Assembly (NCBI RefSeq): GCF_010093535.1
Contig: NW_022985203.1
Coordinates: 186,001-250,000, forward strand
Origin: Lindgomyces ingoldianus
Taxonomy: Eukaryota > Ascomycota > Dothideomycetes > Pleosporales > Lindgomycetaceae
Direction: 5' to 3'
Length of the DNA: 64,000 nucleotides
Positions 46,525 through 56,799 of the stretch are shown piece by piece (the stretch's first letter is position 1; each line of letters starts with the position of its first letter). The position numbers and the translations under genes are program-made. The notes below the pieces were generated by a model. The model was given only the letters and a program-made list of their open reading frames with translations. It had not been told where the DNA came from and made no database searches.

Positions 46525-47087
46525 ATTGGTAATCGAGTGTTGTGTTGTGCTGTGTTGTACGCTATCGGCTTCCTCGGCCATTTTCAGGCGCACTGACCTT
46601 GCAGCTGTGGTACAGAGACGTAATGTGCGGCGGCCCCGAGTTGCGTTGTGACGGCCGCCTAGGGGTGGCGATTTTCCGCGTATCACTGAAAGCGCTAAAC
46701 GGATGTCCTCTTGAAGAACGTAGGCAAGTAGTTTGAAGGTTCTTCGAGATACCTAGTGAGCAGAGGTCTGACGGCTTGAAGATAATCATTCGGGCTGGGT
46801 GCGAGAAACTAGTAAGGCGAATATTCCGGAGCGTTGGGCCTTTGATCTGTTGAGACTTCTTGAAGACACGGCGTTGGGTAGAGGCTTGGACTTGCCAGAT
46901 TCGATTCTCCTCTAGTAGGCTGGAGACAATCGGCCCCAGGTATCTCGACGACTAGATAACTTCAAGTCAAGTCTGTCGGCCAGCGCTCGTCGACACTCTC
47001 AAAAGCCAAAAGACCCCGACGTTGTAGCAGGCCTAAGTTTCCACGAGCTTGTCATAGATTTACTCCTTCAGCCACTCCTATCCTCCC

Positions 47088-47105
47088 CTCCCCTCCCCTC
47101 TCTCA
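47088..47105. repeat. CCCCT short tandem repeat
   Basis: Three or four CCCCT units in a pyrimidine tract just past the stop of the small hypothetical gene (its 3' flank). Confidence 0.7.
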
Positions 47106-47399
47106 TCCTTGCTCTGGTTTCCTCTGTCCTGTATTTCCCCCCGAAGACATCGTCCCCTGACCCATCGTCTTGACCTTCCTCGGAGGCGGGCTAGCCTTCG
47201 GCGGACTCTTCTTCTCCTTTCTCTCCGTTGTCTTACTCTCCGTCATAAGATACAAATCCGCGTCAACAGTAAGCGAGTAGTTGACCTCCATATACAGCGT
47301 TTCTTCCGGCTGCTTGCGATTAACGCGGAAATAATCATTCAGTGAGGTGATGAAGCGACTAGACTCTTTTTGTCGCCGCTGGGACGAAGACGGATCCAT
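47103..47399 (-). CDS. Small hypothetical protein, 98 aa
   Basis: An intronless frame with a strong start context (AAAATGG). The protein starts MDPSSSQRRQKE, has a more ordered core (SSRFITSLNDYFRVNRK then LYMEVNYSLTVDADLYLM) and a Lys/Pro/Gly-rich low-complexity tail (KSPPKASPPPRK). No domain, signal peptide or membrane helix recognised. The contrast between an ordered middle and a biased tail favours a real protein, but it could be a chance frame. Confidence 0.45.
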   Translation of the reverse strand: MDPSSSQRRQKESSRFITSLNDYFRVNRKQPEETLYMEVNYSLTVDADLYLMTESKTTERKEKKSPPKASPPPRKVKTMGQGTMSSGGNTGQRKPEQG

Positions 47400-48389
47400 T
47401 TTATCAAGCCGGCAGGTTTGACTGGGAAACGAGGGGAAGCCTTGGGCTATGACGATGACGAGAAAGCGAACCGAGGATTTGGGAAGAGCTGGGCTGGTTT
47501 GGAACGGGAAAGAGAACGAAAGGGGAGACTGCAGATGCTCAGATGCCTGAAACTGGACTGGGCAAGGACAAACAAACCCAAGAGAGAGGGAAAGCAGATC
47601 GGCGTGTATTCTAACAAGTTAAGCCTCTGGGAAAAGATCAGCCCACAGCACAGGCGAATCTTCAAACGCAGGAGCAGGTCGGAACGTCAAGGCGTCCGCC
47701 CGGTTTCGCGGTGTTTGTGGGACTGTGGCACACGCAGAGAGGCAGACAGGCAGCTGCCTGCCAAGCTAGCCCCATCAACGCCATTACTACGCCGCAGACA
47801 AACCTCCGCCATCGTACTTTTGCGGCGTGCGAATGTTGCGACCCCAATTCGCAAAATAAAAATAAAATGCCCTGAAATCCCCCAAACACTGCGGCATAGT
47901 TTATTGAAATAGACATCTGGAGAAGGCGGACAAGAGCCGCCCGGCGCCTTCAACTTCCGAGCGTCAGACCCCAAACATGCCTGAAACTCGACCGTCCTCA
48001 ACGCAGCTAAAATCAGCAACGTAGGGTTTTAGACTTGGAATTCAGCACGCTGAGAGGCTGTTTAGAATAAGCTTAACTAGGACTTTATTCTGAAATTGAA
48101 TTTGGCGAGCGTTACACACACAGGAGGCGCAAGTTCGCTGTGACAGTGTGGCGTTGATGACTGAGGCGTTTGGGTTTGGGGATGGAAGGGGGGGGTGGTT
48201 GTATAAAGACCTGAGGTAGTAAGGTTTGAGAAATGCCTTGGAAGTCAGAGAGTATTGAGATCTATTTTTCTTGCTGCTGTTTCTTGGGATCTGAAATTGC
48301 ATTAATTGTGTCGTTTTCTTCCTCGCGATCTTATCCTTCGAAACCTCCTCTATTTCAGGCTTTTGTAATTTGTTGTACCACAGCCCAAC
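47400..48389. other. Intergenic upstream of the PEBP-like gene
   Basis: Divergent upstream regions. Overlapping frames on both strands at 47370-48019 have no domain. A run of nine G lies near 48190. The last 130 bp before 48390 are pyrimidine-rich, as in many fungal 5' leaders. Confidence 0.45.
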
Positions 48390-49465
48390 ATGCTTTCAAA
48401 GTACCTCCAGCATGTAGCATATGCCGCAGCTTTGTGTAAGCTTGCGAGCGCGAAGAGTTCAAAGATTGTCCCGCAGGACCTGTCAGTTGGGTTTGCATCT
48501 AGCGGCATCGATATACAAGTATCGTACACGGGAGACGCGGTAAACGGCTTCAACGATGGAACGACATTTGGTTCAAAAGGTACGCCGCGCTTCACTTACT
48601 TTCTTGAGGCTAGCCTAACAGAAGCTCAGATGTTGCAAACACGCCTACATTCGCTCTGGGAGACAGCTCCAATATTGTCGCGAACAAACTCTATACAATC
48701 CTCCTCGTGGATACAACGTGCGACGATGCGCGAACGCTCCACTTTGCGCAAACCAATTTCAAATACAACTTCGACATCACCAACCTTGAGACCAGCGCCA
48801 AAGCACTGCAGGACTACAAAGCGCCCGGGGCGTTTAAGGAGACGGGTGACGACCGGAAGTACTCATTCATCATGTACGATAATCCGGAGAACAATGAGCT
48901 CAGCACTCTAAAGCTTCCGACGGAGGGAGGAACGTTCGATGTGAAGCAGTTTCAGGACGATAATGGATTCGAGGACCCGGTGGCAGGTGTGGGAATGGTG
49001 GTCAAGTTGGGAGGTGCATCAAACTGCGGCGGAACGCCATCGAACGGAGGAGGCTCTTCAAGCTCGAATGCTCCATCCGCAGCTTCGAGCGCAGGCCCGG
49101 CGTCAAGTGCACCAGCGAAGACTTCGTCGGCAGCAAACCAAGCCTCATCAGCGGCCGCTTCGAAGACCACAGCCAAGCCTAGCTCCCCCGAAAGCACGCA
49201 AGAAGCGTCGAATCCGACATCAAGTGGCGGTGCAGCGCAAACCACCAACGTGGTCGCCGCGTCCAGCGTTGTCCCGAATGTGCCAGGGGCTCCAGCATCA
49301 ACAGTCCTCGCTACGAGTGTTGTGGCTGGCGCGACGGGTAGCGCTACAGGCACGGACAGACCAGCTCTTCAGACGGGGTCAGACGCGTCGACAGTGTCAA
49401 TTGTAACAGCGAGATGTGTATTTGTAGCTGCATTGATCGCTTCTGCAGCGGTGTTAATGGGCTGA
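48390..49465 (+). CDS. GPI-anchored, Ser/Ala-rich PEBP-like secreted protein
   Basis: A 341-residue cell-surface protein. Exons 48390-48579 and 48630-49465; the intron ends at GCTCAG, with a GCCTAAC branch site. A signal peptide (MLSKYLQHVAYAAALCKLASA) is followed by a phosphatidylethanolamine-binding-protein-like fold at about 25-210, with FALGDSSN, LYTILLVDTTCDDA and YSFIMYDNPEN. The D-x-x-x-P ligand motif is not plain, so lipid binding is uncertain. A Ser/Ala/Thr-rich stalk (about 215-310) would be O-mannosylated, and the C-terminal hydrophobic tail (VFVAALIASAAVLMG) is a GPI-attachment signal. Role unknown; cell-wall or host-facing function is inference. Confidence 0.85.
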
Positions 49466-49890
49466 TGACGGGGAGTTTTGAGCATAATAACGGAGTTAGG
49501 CGTTAGTAGATGTGGTCGTGACAATGGCAATTGCACGGAACGGAAGCAGCTAGATGCTTGCCCAGAATGATATCCCGATGCGCTTTGTTCGCAACTATCG
49601 CAGCTCTTCCTCGGCGTTCGTGATGGTGTTGAGCTCGCGTCGCGGCTCTTGCAGGACGGCAGTTGTGGGGCGTGGGGTAGACCATCCCAGCTCAGGCCGA
49701 CCGAGGCATTTCGGCAACTCATCACCTGGCGAGCAAAGCGCATTCATTTATCAGACTCAGCGTCAACTCCTCCGACTGCCGTGTCTCTCCGACTGCGCTG
49801 CCAGCTCTCCCCTCGATTGCTGTTCCCCGGCCACTCCTCACTTCTCCCATTCCGTCGCTCTGGCCCCGGAAGCAGTAAAGAGAACGCAAC
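49466..49890. other. Intergenic between PEBP-like gene and FAT1
   Basis: 3' end of one gene and promoter of the next. Nothing further recognised. Confidence 0.5.
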
Positions 49891-52110
49891 ATGGCTTTTG
49901 GTTTGTCTCCGAAGTTCCTGTACTGTGGCACAGTCTGTGGCACCGTCTGTGGCGCGACCTGCTCCACATCTTCTCCACAAATGCAGATTGAGACTGACGT
50001 GACACATTGACAGCGCCAGTCGCAGCAGCAGCAGTTGCAGGTACCGCCGCCGCCGCCGCCTACTTGGATGCCAAATTCCACATTTCCAAGGACATCACCT
50101 CTATTAGAAGCGTACGTGCCAACGAGCGAGATTTCGCCACCCGCGGTAAGCTTCATCCGCCATACCCCGCAACTCTTGACGAGTTGCTGACCACCCCCGA
50201 ACCCCAGGTGCAAACAATCGCGGCAGTCTGTGGTACTGGTTCGAGGCTGAGGTCCAGCGACTCCCCGAGACCGAAGAAGCCATTTGGTCGCGAGAAGGAT
50301 GCTACACGTGGACTGAGACTTACGCGCAAGCCTGTCGATATGGACAGTACTTCCTGCAGAATGGGGTCAAGCCCGGCGAATTGGTGGCCTTTTACCTCAC
50401 CAATCAGCCAGAGTTCATATTCGGACACATGGGATCGTGGGCGATAGGCTCTGCACCGGCAATGATCAACCATCATCTTGCTGGCGACTCTCTGATCCAT
50501 TGCTTGAAAGTTAGTGAGGCGAAGCTGTTGATTGTAGATGAGCAGTCCGATGCCATTGAGAGAATAAATGAGGTCCGAGGTCGAATCGAGGGCGAGCTTG
50601 GTATGACCATCAAGATCCTAGATAAGTCGTTGAAAGGCGAGATATGTCGGATGGAGCCAAAGCGTCCCGAGGATGAGCTCCGTAATGGTATCCAGGGAAC
50701 GTTCCCTATGTGTTTGTTTTACACGAGGTTGGTGCTTTGGGTTTTCCATCCTCTCGGTACTCCCTCTCGCAGAGAATTGAAGCTGACGGGAATAGTGGGA
50801 CCACTGGTCACCCCAAAGCTTGTCCTTTTGAGATCCAGAGAGCCGGATCGCTCGCTGGCGGTCGTATTCGCAGCCTCGACTTGGAACCCGGGCCGAGCGG
50901 CGATCGATGGTATATCTGCATGCCCATGTACCATGGAACCGGATGCACGACTGCCGTATCTTGCATGCTGTCAGGTGTAACCCTCTGCATCGGCAAGAAA
51001 TTCTCCACTTCCAGATTCTGGAGTGATGTCCGCGATTCCAAAGCAACTGCCTTCGTGTACGTCGGAGAGACGGCCCGATATCTCCTTGCTGCTCCACCAA
51101 GCGAGAATGACAAGAAACATAGCGTACACGTTATGTTTGGCAACGGAATGCGGCCCGATGTCTGGCAACGCTTCGTCGACCGCTTTGGCATCAAGACTGT
51201 TGCTGAATTCTTCAACAGCACTGAGGGTGTGTTCGGTCTCATTAACGTCTGCCGCGGGCCCTTCCTGGCAACGTCCGTTGGCCATCATGGCCTCATTCTA
51301 CGGACCGTTCTCCGCAACACCTTCGTTCCGGTTGAGATCGATCACGAGACGAATGCCATCTGGCGAGATCCTAAGACGGGCTTTGCGAAGCGGAAACCGT
51401 ACGAAGAAGGCGGCGAGATTATCGTGCAGATTCCGAATGAGGAAGCATTCGTGGGCTACTATAAAAATCCAGAGGCCACGAATAAGAAGTTCGAGCGTAA
51501 TGTCTTCAAGAAGGGCGATCTGTTCTACCGGACAGGCGATGCTCTACGGCGGACACCGGATGGTCGATGGTTCTTCCTAGATCGATTAGGCGATACCTTC
51601 CGTTGGAAGTCTGAGAACGTGAGTACTGCGGAGGTGTCGGAAGTGCTCGGCCACTATCCCGGCATCGTGGAAGCCAACGTTTACGGCGTCGAGGTCCCTG
51701 GCCATGATGGACGTGCGGGTTGTGCAGCTTTGTACATCGACCCAGCGCATCAGTCTACCTTCGACTACAACGCTCTGCTCTCACACTGTCGAGCCAAGCT
51801 TCCCAAATACGCAGTCCCGGTTTTCCTCCGCATCCTCATCAGCATAACTACCATGCACAACAACAAGCAAAATAAAGTGCCACTAAGAAACGACGGTATT
51901 GACCTAAGGAAAATGCGAGAGCGTGCGGAGGCAGAAGCCGCGGAGAAGGGGCTAAGCAGGGAGGAAGTCAAATACGATACCATGTACTTCTGTCCTTACG
52001 CTCTTGGGCATCCCAAGGTTCCAGGTATGGAGGACGAGGAGGGTTTTGTCGAATACAAGATGGAGGATTGGGATGGAATAAGGGCGGCGGCTCCGGTGCC
52101 AAAGTTATAG
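49891..52110 (+). CDS. FAT1: FAT1-type very-long-chain acyl-CoA synthetase / fatty acid transporter
   Basis: Activates very-long-chain fatty acids with ATP and CoA and couples import with activation at the plasma membrane, lipid droplets or peroxisome; 658 residues. Exons: 49891-49900, 50014-50145, 50208-50727 and 50796-52110. The first exon is only 10 bp (ATGGCTTTTG), chosen because it joins in frame to PVAAAAVAG. A membrane-proximal Ala-rich helix at 4-20 is followed by the AMP-binding P-loop YTSGTTGHPKACP (219-231), the FATP motifs YRTGDALRRTPDGRWFFLDR and GDTFRWKSENVSTAEV, and a C-terminal DTMYFCPYALG. The last three residues PKL resemble a weak PTS1 peroxisomal signal. No odd breaks. Confidence 0.94.
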
Positions 52111-53475
52111 AGAGCTAGACGGCACGAATATGAGTGGCTTAGAAGGGGTTGCTTGCATAGATTCTTCTCCAATTAGGAGCGGATTTGAAAGTGGTTTTAG
52201 AGCGTAATGAGCGAGCTGCTTTGATAGATATATATTTCCAGTATTCTAGCTGTGAATGATTATAGTCTTCTGATTCAAATCAGCATAACCTGAATTTAGG
52301 ATAGGAATCCACAATCGAAAAGTGATTTGACAATCTGGAGAGGAAGATCGAGGAAGGAAGGGGAAGGAAGCCATTTTAACACACCTTGCAGTGGAGAAGT
52401 GGAGCGATGGTGGGCTGTCGCCAAGAGTTGTAAATCCGGCCCGCTAACCCTCCTCAGTGCTATATACTCCTTAGAAAGAAGATTGTTAGCAAACCACGAC
52501 TTCCACGCTTCGTTTATGCGGATTCTCGCCACGCCTCTCAATCCTCTTCAGGCGTGAAGATAGAGCAGCAGCTAATCCTAGTTGTTTCTTTCCGTTCTGG
52601 CATCCGGATTGGGGAAATGACAGACACTAGTTTCGGAGTGGTATGACAGGCGGTATGCATGGCGCCAGCCTGCAGTCTGCAAGCCACTGTTCCCGCTTTG
52701 AGGTCTGAGATCTGGGATCAAGAGTATTTGCATGTCTTGAAACCACTCAGTACTGCGCCTACTTCGACGATGGGAGAAGCTCGGCGTCAATTTTAGAGAG
52801 GCTGGTGCGGCGAGGTATGTACGCGCCGCTGGCGGCGCAGCGAGATGGAGAAACTCTCACCACTCGTTTCTGACGAAGAGATACGGCGCCACAGAGTGAT
52901 ATTTCTCTTTCACTGAAGGGTTTGATGATTGATGCCTCGTTGGTGATGCATCGAAATAGAGAAACAGTCGCCACTCGATCACAACCACAAGAGACAGTGC
53001 CACAAATAACCTTGCTTTACCGAATTGTTATCAGTGCCCAACGCAGAAATGATGCTTTGCACGTGAATTCTGAGGCATCACCACCTTCTCTATCAGTATG
53101 CTCGACTGCACCGCCTTCACTTTCGATGCGAGTGGCTCCTATCTGCTTCTTCTAGAGGCAACAACGACCTTCTTTAAAGATTGATTGGGTGCCTAACCGC
53201 TTCCTGCTGCCGCCCCTAGACACTATTGCTTCGCCGTTTGGCGGTAAAAAGATCTTTTGAGCAAGTTTCCCAGGAAACAGAAAAGAGAAGGTTTCTATGA
53301 GTTTCCGTCGGCTGCCTGCTCATTCTTTCACCTGCTCACTGACAAATCTCTGGCACATAAATTGAGTCTCCTCCCCGCTCGATTCAGACTCCCCGCCTGC
53401 CTTTTCCTCACTTTTTCCATCACATATTATTTTGTCTCTGCGGGTGCACTTATACATCTGCATTGCTCAAACCAC
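52111..53475. other. Intergenic between FAT1 and the dynamin-like gene
   Basis: About 1.4 kb with no supported gene, repeat or RNA. The 200 bp before 53476 are pyrimidine-rich and probably the leader of the dynamin-like gene. Confidence 0.5.
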
Positions 53476-55842
53476 ATGGCTACCGATACAGGAAGCGATT
53501 CTGAGTACGATAGCGCGGAGACTCCCGCTACTCCAGTCGCTATCGATCCAGATGCGGTCATGACTGACTCACTCAAGGCTCTTCAGAGCGATGACCAGCG
53601 AAAAGTCATGGATATTGTGGATAAGGTAAGTTGGGCACCTCCACCTAGGCCTAAGGCAAATAGTTGATGTAGCAAGCTCCGCCGTACCGGCCTCAGTGGT
53701 ATTGTAGAGCTTCCTCAGATTGTGGTCTGCGGAGATCAGAGTTCCGGAAAGAGCTCCGTCCTCGAGGCTATTACTGAAATCCCGTTTCCCCGCAAAGAGA
53801 ACCTTTGCACTAGGTTTGCGACTGAAATTGTCTTGCGACGTTCTCCGTCATCGACAATCAGGATTACGATCACACCAGACAAGCTTCGTCCCAAGCTAGA
53901 GCAGGTCAAGCTGAGGTCTTTCTCTAGGTCTATTGAGGACTTCTCGCAGCTTCCTGATATAATCGAAGATTCTACTCAGGTTATGGGACTTGGTAAGGTT
54001 GGCCAAATCAACTCAAGAGCCTTCTCTAGAGATGTCTTGTCTGTTGAGATTTGTGGACCTGACCGTCCCCAGTTGTAAGTCTCATTAAACATGCAAGTAA
54101 AAAAAAAAAGCTCATGACTGTGTAGGACCTTGGTCGATCTTCCTGGTCTCATTCACGCTGCGAACAAGGCTCAGACAGAGGCCGACAAGGATTTGATCTT
54201 GGACATTGTCAAGGAATACATGAAAAACCCGCGTACCATCATTCTAGCGGTAATATCTGCCAAGAATGACTACGCAAACCAGATCATCCTCAGCTACTGC
54301 CAGCAGATTGATGCTAAAGGACGTCGTACTTTAGGCATAGTCACCAAGCCCGACTTCCTCCGTGCAGGCTCCGACAATGAAGGAAGCTGGATCGATCTTG
54401 TACAAAACAAGGATATCTACCTCGAGCGCGGATGGCACATGCTCAAGAATCGTGCAGACAATGAGATGGGATTCTCCTTCGCGCAGCGTAATGAATCGGA
54501 GACCGTCTTCTTCAGCAGAGGCCGATATGTTGATCTGCCACGCGAGTGCGTCGGCATTGATTCTCTTCGTGAGCGCCTTAGCAAGCTTCTCTTGAATCAT
54601 CTGATCAAGGAGCTTCCGTCTCTCAGAGAAGAGATGAGTATGAAACTGCAGACCACGACAGACGATATCAGCAATCTCGGCGAAAAGCGTTCTACTTTAT
54701 CTGAACAGAAGATGATGCTCATGAAGATGAGTATGCGCATCAACGACATCTTGAAGTCTGCCGTAAAGGGCCATTACGATAACGAATTCTTCGGCGCCAT
54801 GGACAAGAAGGCTGCTGTCGATTCGACCACGAATCTTCGCCGTCTCCGCGCCGCCATTCAGTACCTGAATCTTCGATTTGCGGAGAACATGCGCCTGCGA
54901 GGTCATAAACACGCCATTGGAGCCGGTCCTGGTGACGCAGACTTCGATATTGCAGAGGCTGAGAAAGCAGAGGAGGATCTTGATGCTCAGGGTGGTGGAG
55001 ATTCGATCTTGCTGCCAACGCCCAAGAAACTCAGTCGTAAAGAGGGAATTGCCTGGGTCCAAACCGTTTTAGAGAGATCTCGTGGATCCGAGCTGCCAGG
55101 TAACTTCAATCCGCAACTAATCAGCCAGTTGTTCTGGGAGCAATCCGCCCCCTGGAAAGAGATTGCAGAGGACCATATTGCCAAAGTCGCCCGCGTTTGT
55201 AAGGAGTTTATATACACGGTTCTTCGGCACACCGCACCTACAGAGTTTCAAGGCCGGCTTACCAACTTGATTGTCGATGCTGCCCTCGCTCAGTCCTTGC
55301 AGGAATGCAAAGAGGAGTTGGCCAAGGTCCTCACCTCAAAGTCGCGCCACCCAATGACCTATAATCATTACTTCACGACAACTTTGCAGAAGCAACGCAA
55401 GATGAAGCATTCTAAGGTTAATGAGAAGGCGCGCGAAGCGTCCTTGATCTCCATCCCTGTCAATGGCGCGATTACGACCCGCAAAGTCATTGATCCGAAC
55501 ATGATGGAGAAAGCCCTGGAAGCCTCGATCCAGCTGGACATGGACAAGTTCTCGTCCGAGGAAGCCCTAGACAGCTGTCGCGCATACTACAAGGACGAGA
55601 TGAAGTTCTTCATCAACTGCGTCGCTAAGCATGTCATCGAACGTCATCTCGTTGAGACACTGCCAGAGAAGATACTCTCTCCTCTTGTGGTTCACCAACT
55701 TACTGATAAAGAGATCGAATTCATTGCTGCGGAGCCCCCTGAGACGACGCAGCAGCGGAATCATCTAGAGAATCGAAAGGCTATGCTCGAGAAGGGCATA
55801 GAGACCTTTCGCGAAGCCATGGGTGGGATTAAGCACGAATAG
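53476..55842 (+). CDS. Dynamin-superfamily GTPase, Mx-like
   Basis: Large self-assembling GTPase of 754 residues. Exons: 53476-53625, 53677-54074 and 54126-55842. The first acceptor must be the CAAG ending at 53676 to keep frame with DKLRRTGLSG; the TAG four bases earlier would shift it. GTPase motifs are complete: G1 GDQSSGKSS (69-77), G3 DLPG (187-190) and G4 TKPD (256-259). The middle/stalk domain spans about 330-600 and the GTPase effector domain is at the C terminus (YYKDEMKFFINCVAKHVIER and onward). It lacks a PH domain and a Pro-rich tail, so it resembles the Mx/Vps1-like class common in filamentous fungi rather than a mitochondrial or endocytic dynamin. Cellular role unknown. Confidence 0.93.
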
Positions 55843-56799
55843 GGATGAGGTTAGAACAAAAATGACCCTATAGTTAGGTAACTAGGACGGGTTCTGATGT
55901 ATAAAAACAGACTGGATGGTAATATAAGTCCTAGTGTTGACAAATGGAACCAGTTTCTTGCTGGAAACCCTATCTTTCACGCTCCTATGACGATGTTGCG
56001 AGGACTGCCATGCTGCACAGAAATAACAATACATTTATTTCCCTCTCGTTTACAACTGCATTTTAACACAGGTGTTGAGGAAACAACAGATGAGAATTAT
56101 TAGTTGTAAAGTGTAGCTTACTTTCTCCTTCTGTTGCAACGCCTTCAACATACACATGCCATACGAACTGCCCAACACTTCCCCTTAGACACCTTATATA
56201 ATTCTACTCTTTACCGGTACGGAAAGATGGGTATGCAGGGAACTAGAATTTCCCTCCTTTCTTCTTTTAATATACTAGTTAGGTAGCTAAAATCCACTCT
56301 TTACATAACTTACATTCCCTTAAGCGCCTACCTCGATGGTGGTTCTCGTGATCTAGAATCATGGACAGAAATGCACAAATGCTAACTCTAATATGCTGCG
56401 TCTTACTTGATTGCACTACACAACCTCAAAGCATAAACACACATGCACGGATTCTGAATACAGTTTGTGGTATAGTACTGACATATATTGAATGTCTGTC
56501 TGTGAGTTTCGCAACTCTAGTCTGATCGAAGAAGTACATCTCTCCTCATCTTATCTTTCTATTGGTTCACTCTCCGGTCCCCAAAGAAAATATACAAAGA
56601 GAAAAGAAGCATAGGTCTTTCCGACCCACCGCGCGATACTGCGGTGCGCATCGTTATGACCCATCATGAGTATTACAAAGAAAGATTTAAGGGAAGACTG
56701 AGACTGAGGGGTATAGATCCGATCCAGAAGAAACCTAAGCAACCAATCACGCTATGCACAACCCAACCCAAATAAGAAAAACTTGCTCACCACAGATAC
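55843..56799. other. AT-rich intergenic, convergent 3' flanks
   Basis: Between the convergent dynamin-like and ferric reductase 2 genes. No gene, repeat or terminal inverted repeat recognised. Confidence 0.5.

Larger units (their letters stand above)
44954..47102. other. AT-rich intergenic region with MITE and minisatellite
   Basis: Upstream of the pseudogene. It contains a 158-bp MITE (45071-45228), a 15-bp minisatellite (45444-45533), about 450 bp of very AT-rich DNA (45540-46000) and a TA microsatellite (46502-46524). No gene supported. Confidence 0.55.

Noticed and set aside
46890..46920. T-arm-like word GATTCGATTCTCC suggesting a tRNA
   Set aside because: No acceptor stem or anticodon arm could be folded around it by eye.
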